Assembly (NCBI GenBank): GCA_964392305.1
Contig: CAYMPV010000014.1
Span: 87,835 to 151,834, forward strand
DNA length: 64,000 bases
Direction: 5' to 3'
Origin: JACKIC01 sp964392305
GTDB taxonomy: Bacteria > Planctomycetota > UBA1135 > UBA2386
The notes below the pieces were generated by a model, which saw only the letters and a list, made by a program, of their open reading frames with translations, was not told the origin of the DNA and searched no databases. This document shows positions 24,919-33,851 of this stretch, piece after piece. Each line of letters begins with the position of its first letter. Position 1 is the stretch's first letter. The translations under genes and the position numbers were made by a program.

Positions 24919-27138
24919 TCACTCGAGGTTACGCACGTTGCGCACCAGCGACAGCCGATCCGTCACCAGGCTCGCGATCAGCAGGTCGCGCAAGCCATCG
25001 CCGTCCATGTCCTGCAGCACCGCGTCGGAAGCGCCGAAGGTGCCCGGGAACCCGGTCAACCCCGGGAAGCTGCCCTTGCCGTCGCCCGAGAGCACCCGGA
25101 AGTCGCCGCTGCCGAGTGACGCGACCAGGATGTCGACCAGGCCGTCGCCGGTGAGATCGTCGGCCAACAGCGCCGTCGGTGACGAACCCGCTGGATAGCT
25201 GGCGCCGACGAAGCCGTTCTCGCCGCCGAACAGCACCGAGATCGTGCCCGAAGCCGCGTTGCTGACCACCAGGTCGGCGCGCTGATCGACGTTGAAGTCG
25301 GCGGTGATCAGGTAGTTCGGGGCCGCACCGACCGGAACCGTGAGGTAGTTCGAGAACATCAGGCCGCCGTCGTTGCGCAGCACCACGACGTCGCTCATCG
25401 ACGAACGCGACACCGCGAGGTCCAGGAGCCCGTCGCCGGTGAAGTCGGCAGCGACCACGTCGATCGGGTTGCCGCCGATCGCGATCACCTGTTCACTGCC
25501 GAACGCGAACGGCATCGCCGTGCCGGCGATCACGTGCAGAGTGCTGGTCGAGAAGTCGGCGACGGCGATGTCGAGGTCGCCGTCGACGTCCAGGTCGGCG
25601 ACCGCGACGCCGAACGGACCGGTGGCCGTCGACAGCGTCAGCGCCGGGTTGCCGGGCAGCGCGGTGAACGCGTAGGTCCCGGCAGTCGAGTCGTTCTGCA
25701 ACAGCTTGAGGCCGCCGTTGACCGACGCGACCAGGTCTGGCCTGCCGTTGCCGTCGAGGTCGGCGGCATGCACCTGGAACACCACCTGACCGATGTCGAT
25801 GCTGTACTGGGGCACCAGCACGCCGTCGGTCCGGCGGCTCATCACCACGAGCCGGGTGCTGTCCTGCGAGCCGACCACGACCTCATGGTCGCCGTCGCCG
25901 TCGAAGTCGCCGCCGGCGATCCACGAAGCGGTGGGCAGGTTGACGTCGTAGTTGCGAGCGCCGATCAGTTCACCGTCGGCGCGGGCCGGCCACACATTGA
26001 CGCGGTAGCCCAGGCCCGACAGGACGAACACGTCGTTGGCGCCGTTGCCGTCGTAGTCGCCGACGATCGGTCGCAGCGGCGTGCCGGTGGCGTCGTACGT
26101 CATCAGTTCGTCGATGCCGCCGGCCGGCATCTGCGGCGCGACCATCATGCTGGCGTTGCCGCCCAGGCACGCGACCAGGTCGTTCAGTCCGTCACCGGTG
26201 ACGTCGGCGATGGTGCTCAGGCCCGGCGCGCTGCCGACGACGACCGCGAACGACAGGTAGGGCGTGCCGCCGTTGCCGAACGTCGGCACGCCGATCTCGG
26301 TGACGACGACGAACCTGGCCTCTTCGAAGACCGAGACGGCGATGTCGGCGAAGCCGTCACCGCTGAGGTCGCCGAGCGACGTGGCCCGCGGACCACCCTG
26401 CATCTCGAGCACCGACACCGACGCACCGAAGTCCTTCGGCGAGTTGGCGTCACCGGCGAAGACCACCACGCGCGACAGTTGCGGATCGCTGACGACGATG
26501 TCGCTGATGCCATCGCGGGTGACGTCACCCACCGACGCGTGGAAGGCAGCACCGCCACCGGGCAGCGCGATCGAAGTCTGCGCCAGGAAACCGCCGGCGC
26601 CGTCGCCCTTCCACCACAGGATCTCGGGCGAGAACGGCCGGGTCACCAGCAGGTCGGCGATGCCGTCGTCGTCGAGGTCGCCCGCGACCGCGGTCAGCGC
26701 GTCGGCGCCGACCGGCAATTGCTGCCACACGCTGAAGCCGCCGTTGCCGTCGTTCTGCAGGATGTCGGTCGTGTTGGCCGAGGTGCGCACCACCGCCAGG
26801 TCGCGGTCGCCGTCACCGTCGAAGTCGGCGCCCGTGATCCACAGCGGCACACCGCCGAGCTGCAGCGTCTGCACCGGCACGAAGTCGGTGCCGTTGCCGA
26901 ACAGCACGCGCATGTCGCCGTCGGTCGACAGCACCGCCATGTCGAGCTTGCCGTCACCGTCGTAATCGGCCACGTCGAAGTCGGCGTGATCGACGCTGCC
27001 GGTGTCGACCTCGATGCGGGTCTCGAACTTGGGCGGGTTGCCGAAAGCGACGCTGGCCGTGCCGCTGCGATGGCGGGCACAGGCCGACAGGACCGCGAGG
27101 GAGAGCAGGGCGAGAGAAAGGGAACTGAGGGTCTTCAT
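24919..27138 (-). CDS. FG-GAP/VCBS-repeat lipoprotein
   Basis: The protein is 739 residues from the ATG at 27138 (MKTLSSLSLALLSLAVLSAC). The signal ends in a canonical lipobox (LSAC), so it should be lipid-anchored. The rest is a chain of about 11-12 FG-GAP-type repeats, each with a calcium-loop-like DxDxDG-type core such as VADYDGDGKLDMAV, GADFDGDGDRDLAV and GDYDGNGANDVFV. These fold as a beta-propeller, as in integrin alpha chains. Binding to a surface ligand or polysaccharide is typical for such propellers, but the ligand is unknown. It is transcribed before the nucleotidyltransferase gene. A TGTTAGACT extended -10-like site occurs about 50 bases upstream. Confidence 0.9.
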   Translation of the reverse strand: MKTLSSLSLALLSLAVLSACARHRSGTASVAFGNPPKFETRIEVDTGSVDHADFDVADYDGDGKLDMAVLSTDGDMRVLFGNGTDFVPVQTLQLGGVPLWITGADFDGDGDRDLAVVRTSANTTDILQNDGNGGFSVWQQLPVGADALTAVAGDLDDDGIADLLVTRPFSPEILWWKGDGAGGFLAQTSIALPGGGAAFHASVGDVTRDGISDIVVSDPQLSRVVVFAGDANSPKDFGASVSVLEMQGGPRATSLGDLSGDGFADIAVSVFEEARFVVVTEIGVPTFGNGGTPYLSFAVVVGSAPGLSTIADVTGDGLNDLVACLGGNASMMVAPQMPAGGIDELMTYDATGTPLRPIVGDYDGNGANDVFVLSGLGYRVNVWPARADGELIGARNYDVNLPTASWIAGGDFDGDGDHEVVVGSQDSTRLVVMSRRTDGVLVPQYSIDIGQVVFQVHAADLDGNGRPDLVASVNGGLKLLQNDSTAGTYAFTALPGNPALTLSTATGPFGVAVADLDVDGDLDIAVADFSTSTLHVIAGTAMPFAFGSEQVIAIGGNPIDVVAADFTGDGLLDLAVSRSSMSDVVVLRNDGGLMFSNYLTVPVGAAPNYLITADFNVDQRADLVVSNAASGTISVLFGGENGFVGASYPAGSSPTALLADDLTGDGLVDILVASLGSGDFRVLSGDGKGSFPGLTGFPGTFGASDAVLQDMDGDGLRDLLIASLVTDRLSLVRNVRNLE

Positions 27139-27295
27139 CGGCACGACGGGTAGCGAGTGACAGCGGGCTTGCGAGGCGCGGAAGTCTAACACAAGCAGCC
27201 AGGTCGAGCGCCGCGCCGAAAACCGCCGGCGGGCCGCGCCGCGGCGCACGGGCGGCAAGCGACCATGGCATGGCGGCGACGGTCGATCGACGTGT

Positions 27296-27844
27296 TCAGC
27301 GCGCCGGACGCTCCGCCTCGGGCAGGTAGGTCTCGGCGCGCTGCACGTAGTGGCGCGCGCGCCAGCGCATGTTCTCCATCTCCTCTTCGGTGACCTGGCG
27401 CACGATCTTGCCGGGCATGCCGAGCACGACGCTGCGCGGCGGGATCACCGCGTTCTCCTTGATCAGTGCGCCGGCGCCGATCAGCGAGTATTCGCCGATC
27501 TTCGCGCCACCGAGCACGATGCAGCCCATGCCGAGCAGCGCATAGTCGCCGACCTCGACGCCGTGCATGATCACCCCGTGACCGAGCGTCACGCCGCGGC
27601 CCATGCGCAACGGACAGCCGATGTCGACGTGGATGCAGCTGTTGTCCTGCACGTTGCTGTCTTCGCCGATCTCGATCCAGCTGTCGTCGCCGCGGATCGT
27701 CACGCCGAACCAGATGCCGACGTCCTTGCCCAGGCGCACGTCGCCGACCACGGTGGCGTTGTCGGCGACCATGGCGCCGCCGCGGCGGCGCATGCGGCCG
27801 ACCATGTCGGGGTGAACGAGGAACTCACGCATCTCGGGGTTCAT
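27296..27844 (-). CDS. Gamma-class carbonic anhydrase-like hexapeptide protein
   Basis: The protein is 182 residues from the ATG at 27844, which overlaps the CPBP stop by four bases (ATGA). It has a left-handed parallel beta-helix of hexapeptide units (NATVVGDVRLGKDVGIWFGV, VQDNSCIHVDI, LGHGVIMHGVEVGDY). Three zinc-ligand histidines are in place: His in CIHVD, and the pair in GHGVIMHG. Terminal helices close the trimer (TEEEMENMRWRARHYVQ). The family includes CamH/YrdA-like carbonic anhydrases; many members lack measured activity, so the enzyme role is likely but not certain. Confidence 0.92.
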   Translation of the reverse strand: MNPEMREFLVHPDMVGRMRRRGGAMVADNATVVGDVRLGKDVGIWFGVTIRGDDSWIEIGEDSNVQDNSCIHVDIGCPLRMGRGVTLGHGVIMHGVEVGDYALLGMGCIVLGGAKIGEYSLIGAGALIKENAVIPPRSVVLGMPGKIVRQVTEEEMENMRWRARHYVQRAETYLPEAERPAR

Positions 27845-28539
27845 TTCGGATACATCAGGTCGATGGACTGGGGCCAGGCGAACGTCACGACGACCGTGAG
27901 CAGGTTGTGCGTGGCGTGTGCGACCACGCTAGGCAGAAGGCTGCCGCTGCGCGAGAACAGCCAGCCGAACAAGCCGCCGAGCAGGCCGATCGGCACGGCG
28001 TAGGGCAGCGTGTGACAGACCCCGAACACGGCCGCCGCGATCGCGATCGCGGCCCAGCGCGGCACCACGTACTGCAGCGCGCCCTGCAGGAAGCCGCGAA
28101 AGACGATCTCCTCGATCACCGGCGCGATCACCACGATGCCGACGACGGTGATCCAGAACGACGCCGTCGCGACGTCCGCGTGCGCGAGCGCCGCGAGCTG
28201 GGCCTGCGGCACGAGCCCATGGCCCAACCGGTGCGCCAGCTGCAGATAGACGACCACGAAGACGAGCCACAGCGCGGCGAACGGCAGGTAGCGCGACAGC
28301 ACCCATGCCGCGCGCGCCGGCCGCCACGGCGCCAGCGGCGGCCCCAACCGCGCGAGCGCCAAGACGCAGACACAGGCCAGGCCGAGCCCCAGCGTGCCCC
28401 ACGCGAACTGTTCGCCGTCGCCGAGCGCGAGCGTGTCGACGCCGACGGCGGGCAGCGCTTGCCAGACCAGCGTCGGCAACGTGCCTAGCAGCGCGAATGC
28501 CGCCACGAAGCGCAGGCCGAGTGCCGCAGCGGGCGCCAT
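27841..28539 (-). CDS. CPBP-family intramembrane glutamic protease
   Basis: The protein is 232 residues from the ATG at 28539; a GTG two codons upstream overlaps the thiG stop as GTGA and may be the real start. It has about six hydrophobic helices. The Abi/CPBP catalytic motifs are present: EEIVFRGFLQG (EExxxR) near residue 147, FGVCHTL, and the terminal HATHN. These proteases cleave substrates inside the membrane; the eukaryotic relative is the CAAX prenyl endopeptidase. The bacterial substrate cannot be predicted here. It is tightly linked to thiG upstream and the gamma carbonic anhydrase downstream. Confidence 0.92.
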   Translation of the reverse strand: MAPAAALGLRFVAAFALLGTLPTLVWQALPAVGVDTLALGDGEQFAWGTLGLGLACVCVLALARLGPPLAPWRPARAAWVLSRYLPFAALWLVFVVVYLQLAHRLGHGLVPQAQLAALAHADVATASFWITVVGIVVIAPVIEEIVFRGFLQGALQYVVPRWAAIAIAAAVFGVCHTLPYAVPIGLLGGLFGWLFSRSGSLLPSVVAHATHNLLTVVVTFAWPQSIDLMYPK

Positions 28540-28541
28540 CG

Positions 28542-29330
28542 TCACTCGCCCGCGATCACGCCGCTCGTCGGCGACGACGCGCTGGCGTAGAGCTTCTTGC
28601 CGATGCGCCCGGCGAGGAACGCATCGCGCCCCGCTTCGGCCGCAGCCTTCATCGCGCGCGCCATGCGCACCGGGTCCTTGGCCAGCGCGACGCCGGTGTT
28701 CAGCAACACGCCCTCGGCGCCGAGTTCGAACGCCACCGTCACGTCGCTGGCCGTGCCGACGCCCGCGTCGACGATCACCGGCACCTTCGCACGCTCCAGG
28801 ATGATGCGGATGTTGTTGGGGTTCAGGATGCCCTGACCGCTGCCGATCGGCGCGCCCGCCGGCATCACCGCGGTGACCCCCGCGTCCTCGAGGCGCCGGG
28901 CCAGCACGGGGTCGTCGCTGGTGTAACACAACACCGTGAAGCCTTCCGCGACGAGCGTCTTGGCGGCTTCCAACGTGCCGATCGGGTCGGGCAGCAGCGT
29001 GTCCGGATCGCCGAGCACCTCGAGCTTGACGAGGTCGCCCATGCCGAGCTCGCGCCCGAGCCGCGCGGTGCGCACCGCGAGGTCGGCGTCGAAGCAGCCA
29101 GCGGTGTTGGGCAGCAGCACGTACTTGTCGCGCGGCAGGTAGTCGAGCAGCGACTTGCCCTCGGGCACGCCGAGCTGCAGGCGGCGCACCGCGACGGTCA
29201 CACACTGCGTGCCGGAGACCGCCAGCGCCTCGACCATCGAGTCCATGGACGGGTACTTGCCGGTGCCGAGGAACAGGCGCGACGAGAACGTATGGGCGCC
29301 GAGGACGAGCGGACGATCTGCGATGGTCAC
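28542..29330 (-). CDS. thiG: Thiazole synthase
   Basis: The protein is 262 residues from the GTG at 29330 (VTIADRPLVLGAHTFSSRLF), the start that fits ThiG length; a GTG at 29363 would add eleven residues. It is a TIM barrel with SRLFLGTGKYPSM, the Schiff-base lysine in DLVKLEVLGD, LCYTSDDPVLARRLEDAG, PIGSGQGILNPN and VIVDAGVGTASDV. It condenses deoxyxylulose-5-phosphate, dehydroglycine and ThiS-thiocarboxylate into the thiazole of thiamin. thiS is directly upstream. thiO, thiH and thiF are not in the window. Confidence 0.96.
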   Translation of the reverse strand: MTIADRPLVLGAHTFSSRLFLGTGKYPSMDSMVEALAVSGTQCVTVAVRRLQLGVPEGKSLLDYLPRDKYVLLPNTAGCFDADLAVRTARLGRELGMGDLVKLEVLGDPDTLLPDPIGTLEAAKTLVAEGFTVLCYTSDDPVLARRLEDAGVTAVMPAGAPIGSGQGILNPNNIRIILERAKVPVIVDAGVGTASDVTVAFELGAEGVLLNTGVALAKDPVRMARAMKAAAEAGRDAFLAGRIGKKLYASASSPTSGVIAGE

Positions 29331-29372
29331 GCGCCGATCGTGCGCTGCCGGCGGGCGCGGCACAAGGGCGCG

Positions 29373-29594
29373 TCAACCGCCGCCGAAGAACGTCACGATC
29401 TCGAGCCGGTCACCGTGCTCCAGCACCGTCGCGGCGTGGTCCGCGCGCCTGACGATCAGCTTGTTGCGTTCGACCGCGACCTGCTGCGGCTGCAGGCGCA
29501 GCGACGCGACGAGGTCCGCGACCGTGCTGCCGCGCGGCGCGGTGCGCGGCTCGCCGTTCACGGTGAGGTCGATCGGGTCGGACGCGTCGGTCAT
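29373..29594 (-). CDS. thiS: Sulfur carrier protein ThiS
   Basis: The protein is 73 residues from the ATG at 29594 (MTDASDPIDLTVNGEP). It has the beta-grasp pattern of ThiS, with NGEPRTAPRGSTVADLV, VAVERNKLIVRR and LEHGDRLEIVTFFGGG. The C-terminal Gly-Gly is the site adenylated and converted to a thiocarboxylate, which then gives sulfur to ThiG. A short N-terminal extension of about eight residues precedes the fold. It lies 45 bases after the sigma fusion 2 gene and just before thiG. I found no TPP riboswitch core in that gap. Confidence 0.94.
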   Translation of the reverse strand: MTDASDPIDLTVNGEPRTAPRGSTVADLVASLRLQPQQVAVERNKLIVRRADHAATVLEHGDRLEIVTFFGGG

Positions 29595-29639
29595 CGGCGC
29601 TGAGTTTGCGCCGCGCGGCGGCGAGTTGCGAGGGGGTGG

Positions 29640-32552
29640 TCAGCGCGCGGGCAGGGAAGGCAGCGTGAACGTCGCGGTAGCCGTGCCACCCGATGGCACG
29701 ACGACGGACTCGGCCGAGCGGGATGGCCACTCGACCCGGAGGGTGCCGGGCACGACCGGCCAGCGCAGTGCGCCCTGGTCATCGGTCTGCAGCGTGACCT
29801 GGGACGACAGATCTGCGAACGAATCACAATGGCCCACGATGCGCACATGCTGGTTGCGCACTGGCTTGCCATCGTGCAGCACGATCGCCTCGAGCGTCCC
29901 GGGCACGAGCGCGGACAGATCGAACTTCAGGTCCCGCGACTCGGACGCCCCCAGACCGGCGACCTCTGCGAGGGTCACGCAACCGAACACCGACGAGCCT
30001 CCCGCAGCGATGGCTTGGTGGAACTCCCAGCGCAGACACCATGCACCGGGGGCGACACCGTGGAACTCGACCCGGTCGGACTCGTCCATGAGCTGCGCGA
30101 ACCGCTTGTCGCTCAGCTTCCCGTCGGGAACGAGGCGGATCCTGGCGCGTTCGGGCGCTCCGCCGACAGGGGGTTCGTCTCCGTAGCGCGCGTAGCCTGC
30201 GAGGAGCTTGCCGATCCCCGCGGGCAGGAACTGCACTCGCAGCGAAGCGCCGCGATGCACCTTAACGACCAGCGGCTCGGCAGCTTCGAGGTCCACGTCC
30301 GCGACCTCGGCGGGCAAGCTGGCGCCGCCAGGCACCCGGACCGTGAAGCAGTGTCCTCCGGGCCCCGACAACTCGACCTCGCCCTTGGCGTCGGTGATCG
30401 CCGTTTGCCTCAGCAGCGCCTTGGTGCCCTGGTAGTAGGTCTGGAAGTACGCCTCGACCGACAACACCTTCGCGTCCTCGACCGACCCATCGCACTCGAT
30501 CAGCTGCACCTCGGCGCCAACCACCGGACCTTCGGCGGCGACGACGCGCACCGTGCGGCGCGCGACCTGCGGCAACTGCAGGTCGATGCGGCACGGGGAA
30601 GGATCGAGGACGTCGACCGCGACGATCGCCGACGTGCACAGCCGTTCGCGATCCCGCGGCTCGACGAGCAGCAGGTGGGCGCCGCGGCGCACGCCCTCGA
30701 GGTTCACGACCCCACCCGGCTGCAGGCCGAACGCCGCGATCTGCCCCTCGCGCGAACTCCAGCTGCGGAACGCAGGCCCCGGCGCGAGCCAGGCGGCGAA
30801 CTCCTCGACAGGGCGCCCGGCGGCGTCGCGCACGCGCAGCTCCACGTCGACGGCGCGACGCAGCTCGATGCGGAGTCCGGAAGTGCCCCATTTGATGCCG
30901 CGGACGAGTCCGCGTTCGTAGCCGCGCCGCCACGCGGAGACGTCGATCGGCGCGGGCTCACGCCCTTCGGCCAAGACGACTTCGAAGGCGCCGTCGGCGG
31001 TGCATTCGAGCGCGGTCCGGACCCCCTGGGTCTCAACGATGACATCCACACCGCGAACCTGACGACCGGACTCGTCGGTGACGACGCCGCGAATGACTCG
31101 CCCCGCCTCCGGTGCGGCCAAGACGGCAACCTTGACCTCGTGCCAGGGACTCGCGCCGTCCAGGTGCCACACGGCTCCCTCTTCGATGAGCCGGTTGCTG
31201 ACGCCGACCTCGTAGGTCCCGGCCGGCAGTCGCGAGCCGTCGCCGAATAGCCCGGCGGAGTCCGTCGTCCCTGCGAACTGTCCAGACGCATGGACCCCGT
31301 TGGCGGCGGGCACCGGATCGGCGGAGAGCCAGCACGTGACCCCGGCGACCGGTTGTCCGGCCGTGTCCACGACCCGACCAGAGAACTCGCATCCCTTCGC
31401 AACAACGACGTCCCCGAGCGCGACCGTCGCCCCTGGCTCGAGCCCGTCACCGCGCGACCGCGAGTTCCATTCGCGGCGCATCTCCACGCGGCCGGGGCAA
31501 TGGACTGCGAGCAGGAAGCGCAGCGGCTCGTGCGGCACCACCACCCACTCGAACGTGCCGTCCTCGCCCGTGACCTGCGCGGGCGGGTTCTGCCACTGCG
31601 GGTCGTAGTGCGTGCGCACCCACTTCGAGAACTCCTCCTCGTTGTTGCGCATGCCGTTCCAGACCACGCGGCAACCGGCGAGCGGTTTGCCGAACTCGTC
31701 GACGCAGCGACCGCGCACGGTGGCCGGCGCGGGCCACTTGCGAGGAAGTGCCGCCGCAACGGCGTCTGCGGCGACGGAGACGCGCTCGACGTTGCCGGTC
31801 ACGGAGGTCTCGCCGACAGCCCCACCCGCGTCGCGCACTGGCGCCCCCACCGCCACGTCCTGCCGCACGACGGCGTCGGGTGGCGCGACCTCGGGCCACA
31901 CCCACCACGTCAACACCGCGGCCGCCGCGGCGGCGATCAGCACCTTGCTCGTCATGGCCATGCCCATCACCCCCGCCACGCCGACCGTGGCCGCCTTCGT
32001 CAACTCGCCGTGCAACCCGAACGCCGCGGCCAGGCCCGCGCGCCAGTCGCGTTCGTCCTCGCCGAGCCGCTGCCGCAGCAGCTCGAGCCCGCGCGCGAGC
32101 CGGCTCTTGACGGTCGGCAGCGGCACGCCGAGCCGCGCGGCGATCTGCGGCGGCGAGAGATCTTCGAAGTAGCGCAGCAGCAGCGCCCCGCGGGCCGGTT
32201 CGGGAACGGCCATGAGCGCCGCGTGCAGCCGGTCGATGGCCTCACGCTGCGCCGCCAGTTCGACCGGCGACGCGACCTCGGCCCCCCCGCGCGCGGCGGC
32301 CTCGCGGCGCTGCCGCCGCACCGCGCGGCGATGGTGTTTGCCGGCGAGGTGGCGCACCACCCGCCGCAAGAACGCCAGCGGCTGCGCGACCTCGCGCCGT
32401 TCCTGCAGGGCGGTGGCCGCGGTCTCCTGGAACACGTCGTCGGCGTGCGCGCCGCCGACCAGGTGTGCGGCCAGGCGGCGCAGCGCCGCGCCGTGCTGCT
32501 GCAGGGCGTCGGTCAGGGGGCGGGCGGAGGATGGGCCGGGGTTCACGGTCAC
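29640..32552 (-). CDS. Membrane-tethered ECF sigma factor with Ig-like extracytoplasmic region (second copy)
   Basis: The protein is about 970 residues. The start is taken as the GTG at 32552 (VTVNPGPSSARPL). Region 2 lies at ~20-80 (HADDVFQETAATALQ, LAFLRRVVRHLAGKHHRR). Region 4 lies at ~110-165 (VPEPARGALLLRYFEDLSPPQIAARLGVPLPTVKSRL). A membrane helix at ~203-219 follows (VLIAAAAAAVLTWWVW). The remaining ~750 residues hold several CarboxypepD_reg/Ig-like units such as TVRGRCVDEFGKPLAGCRV and FSGRVVDTAGQPVAGV. The layout matches the 17839-20844 protein, but the sequences differ, so they are paralogous in design rather than recent duplicates. It is divergent from the PepSY gene, with thiS-thiG downstream. 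Confidence 0.88.
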   Translation of the reverse strand: MTVNPGPSSARPLTDALQQHGAALRRLAAHLVGGAHADDVFQETAATALQERREVAQPLAFLRRVVRHLAGKHHRRAVRRQRREAAARGGAEVASPVELAAQREAIDRLHAALMAVPEPARGALLLRYFEDLSPPQIAARLGVPLPTVKSRLARGLELLRQRLGEDERDWRAGLAAAFGLHGELTKAATVGVAGVMGMAMTSKVLIAAAAAAVLTWWVWPEVAPPDAVVRQDVAVGAPVRDAGGAVGETSVTGNVERVSVAADAVAAALPRKWPAPATVRGRCVDEFGKPLAGCRVVWNGMRNNEEEFSKWVRTHYDPQWQNPPAQVTGEDGTFEWVVVPHEPLRFLLAVHCPGRVEMRREWNSRSRGDGLEPGATVALGDVVVAKGCEFSGRVVDTAGQPVAGVTCWLSADPVPAANGVHASGQFAGTTDSAGLFGDGSRLPAGTYEVGVSNRLIEEGAVWHLDGASPWHEVKVAVLAAPEAGRVIRGVVTDESGRQVRGVDVIVETQGVRTALECTADGAFEVVLAEGREPAPIDVSAWRRGYERGLVRGIKWGTSGLRIELRRAVDVELRVRDAAGRPVEEFAAWLAPGPAFRSWSSREGQIAAFGLQPGGVVNLEGVRRGAHLLLVEPRDRERLCTSAIVAVDVLDPSPCRIDLQLPQVARRTVRVVAAEGPVVGAEVQLIECDGSVEDAKVLSVEAYFQTYYQGTKALLRQTAITDAKGEVELSGPGGHCFTVRVPGGASLPAEVADVDLEAAEPLVVKVHRGASLRVQFLPAGIGKLLAGYARYGDEPPVGGAPERARIRLVPDGKLSDKRFAQLMDESDRVEFHGVAPGAWCLRWEFHQAIAAGGSSVFGCVTLAEVAGLGASESRDLKFDLSALVPGTLEAIVLHDGKPVRNQHVRIVGHCDSFADLSSQVTLQTDDQGALRWPVVPGTLRVEWPSRSAESVVVPSGGTATATFTLPSLPAR

Positions 32553-32633
32553 CCGGCCTTGTACCCGCGGACCGCCCGCAGGATGACGCAATCGGCGCGC
32601 CCGATCCTCACCGCAACAAAGCAGAACCTTCAC

Positions 32634-32666
32634 TTGCTGCGATTGAGTCTCATTAGTAAGAGTGAG
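32634..32666 (+). promoter_or_regulatory. AT-rich promoter with Fur-box-like palindromic element before PepSY gene
   Basis: A weak -35 (TTGCTG, 32634-32639) and -10 (TAAGAG, 32657-32662) are 17 bases apart. Between and across them lies gattgagtctcattagtaag, containing the perfect TGAG-T-CTCA palindrome (32645-32653) and a further TGAG at 32662-32665. This resembles half-sites of Fur-type iron boxes. It is unusually AT-rich for this genome and ends only 16 bases before the ATG at 32682. Iron control is an inference from the motif and from the PepSY product. Confidence 0.4.
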
Positions 32667-32681
32667 GTTCGAGCCACCGAG

Positions 32682-33614
32682 ATGCCGACCTTCCTCCCAG
32701 ACCCCACCGCCGCGCCCCGCGGCACCTCACCACTGCTGACGGCGGCACCCCGCCCCACTCGCCCGGTCACCGCGCCGCCCGGACCGTCGCCGTGGCTGGT
32801 CACCGCCTCGCGCTGGCTGCGCCGCGCGCACCTCTACTCGGGGCTGCTGCTGGTGCCGTTCGTGCTCGTCTACGGCGTCAGCGCGTTCTTGTTCAACCAT
32901 CCCGCGGTGCGTGGCGGTGAAGCGCGGGTCGACGACAGCAAGTCGCTGACCGTGGCCGCGGAACTGCAGGCCGCCATGCCGACGGCCCAGGCGGTGGCGG
33001 AAGGCGTCGCGAGGGCCCTCGAGGGGGAAACGCCGGTGCCCGGATCCGCGAGCCTGCGCGGCAGCTGGACCTTCGAGTTCGAACAGGACGGCCAGCGCCG
33101 GCGACTCAGCCTCGCCGCCGACGGCAGTTCGGCAACCATCCGCTCGGTCGCCGCCGAGCCGTCGCGCGCCGCGCGCCTGCCGCACGAGCTGTTCGTGCCG
33201 GCGAGCGAAGCCGCGTTGCGCGTCGCCGGTCGCGTGCTCGCGGACGCCGGCTTGCCCGAGGTGCGTGTGCGCGGCGCGGGGGCTCCGCAGCTGCGTTACC
33301 GCGGGCAGGCCACCGAGGTGTCCGCGTCGATCGACCGGCGACAGGCGAGTGTGCGCGACGCCGCGGCCTTCGACTTCGGTCGACTGCTGATGCGCCTGCA
33401 CACCGCGCACGGCTACGGCGGCGACCAACTCTCCCGGCTGGCGTGGGCCGTGATCGTCGACCTGATGGCCGGGGCGATGGTGCTCTGGGCCGTCTCGGGT
33501 CTGTGGATGTGGTGGCAGAAGCGCTCCTACCGCCGCGCCGGACTGTGGGTGCTCGGGATCACCGGCATCGGCGCCGCGACCCTGATGCTGACGATGGCCG
33601 CGTCGATGAACTGA
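32682..33614 (+). CDS. PepSY-associated transmembrane protein
   Basis: The protein is 310 residues from the ATG at 32682. After a Pro-rich N-terminus (1-38), RRAHLYSGLLLVPFVLVYGVSAFLFNHP (about 46-73) forms the first helix, typical of PepSY_TM proteins. A large external region follows with PepSY-like segments (ALRVAGRVLADAGLPEVRV). RLLMRLHTAHGYGGDQLSRLAWAVIVDLMAGAMVLWAVSGLWMW then holds His-rich and hydrophobic helices, followed by a last helix. Such proteins often act as ferric-siderophore reductases or heme-associated membrane proteins. The two conserved His (HLYSG, LHTAHGYG) could bind heme. Gene 33630-33848 follows by 15 bases. The possible iron-box upstream fits this role. Confidence 0.85.
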   Translation: MPTFLPDPTAAPRGTSPLLTAAPRPTRPVTAPPGPSPWLVTASRWLRRAHLYSGLLLVPFVLVYGVSAFLFNHPAVRGGEARVDDSKSLTVAAELQAAMPTAQAVAEGVARALEGETPVPGSASLRGSWTFEFEQDGQRRRLSLAADGSSATIRSVAAEPSRAARLPHELFVPASEAALRVAGRVLADAGLPEVRVRGAGAPQLRYRGQATEVSASIDRRQASVRDAAAFDFGRLLMRLHTAHGYGGDQLSRLAWAVIVDLMAGAMVLWAVSGLWMWWQKRSYRRAGLWVLGITGIGAATLMLTMAASMN

Positions 33615-33629
33615 CCGCAGGTGACCAAC

Positions 33630-33848
33630 ATGTGCCAACCCGTGAACCTCGCCGCCAACGGCGCCGCCCGCCTCGATCGCTGCAGCTGCGGCTGCCTGCA
33701 CCTGCACCTGGGACCGGTGATGCTGCGGCTCACGCCCGAGGTGTTGCCGAGCCTCGTCGAGGTGCTCGACCTCGCGTTGCTGCGACTTGCGCCGGCGTCG
33801 CTGCGCGACCGGGGCAACCGCCTGCCTGATCCCGACCGCAGCGCATGA
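33630..33848 (+). CDS. Small Cys/His-rich protein next to PepSY gene
   Basis: The protein is 72 residues. The ATG at 33630 is preferred because AGGTGA lies five bases upstream; a GTG at 33621 lies inside that site. It begins MCQPVNLAANGAARL and contains DRCSCGCLHLHLGPVMLRL, a cluster of Cys and His (CSCGCLHLH) that could bind a metal. It then has a Leu-rich helical part (LPSLVEVLDLALLRL). I do not know a named family. Its 15-base spacing from the PepSY gene suggests one transcript and a related metal function, which is inference. Confidence 0.75.
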   Translation: MCQPVNLAANGAARLDRCSCGCLHLHLGPVMLRLTPEVLPSLVEVLDLALLRLAPASLRDRGNRLPDPDRSA

Positions 33849-33851
33849 CCG

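Noticed and set aside
29595..29639. TPP riboswitch before thiS
   Set aside because: The gap is only 45 bases and lacks the CUGAGA core.
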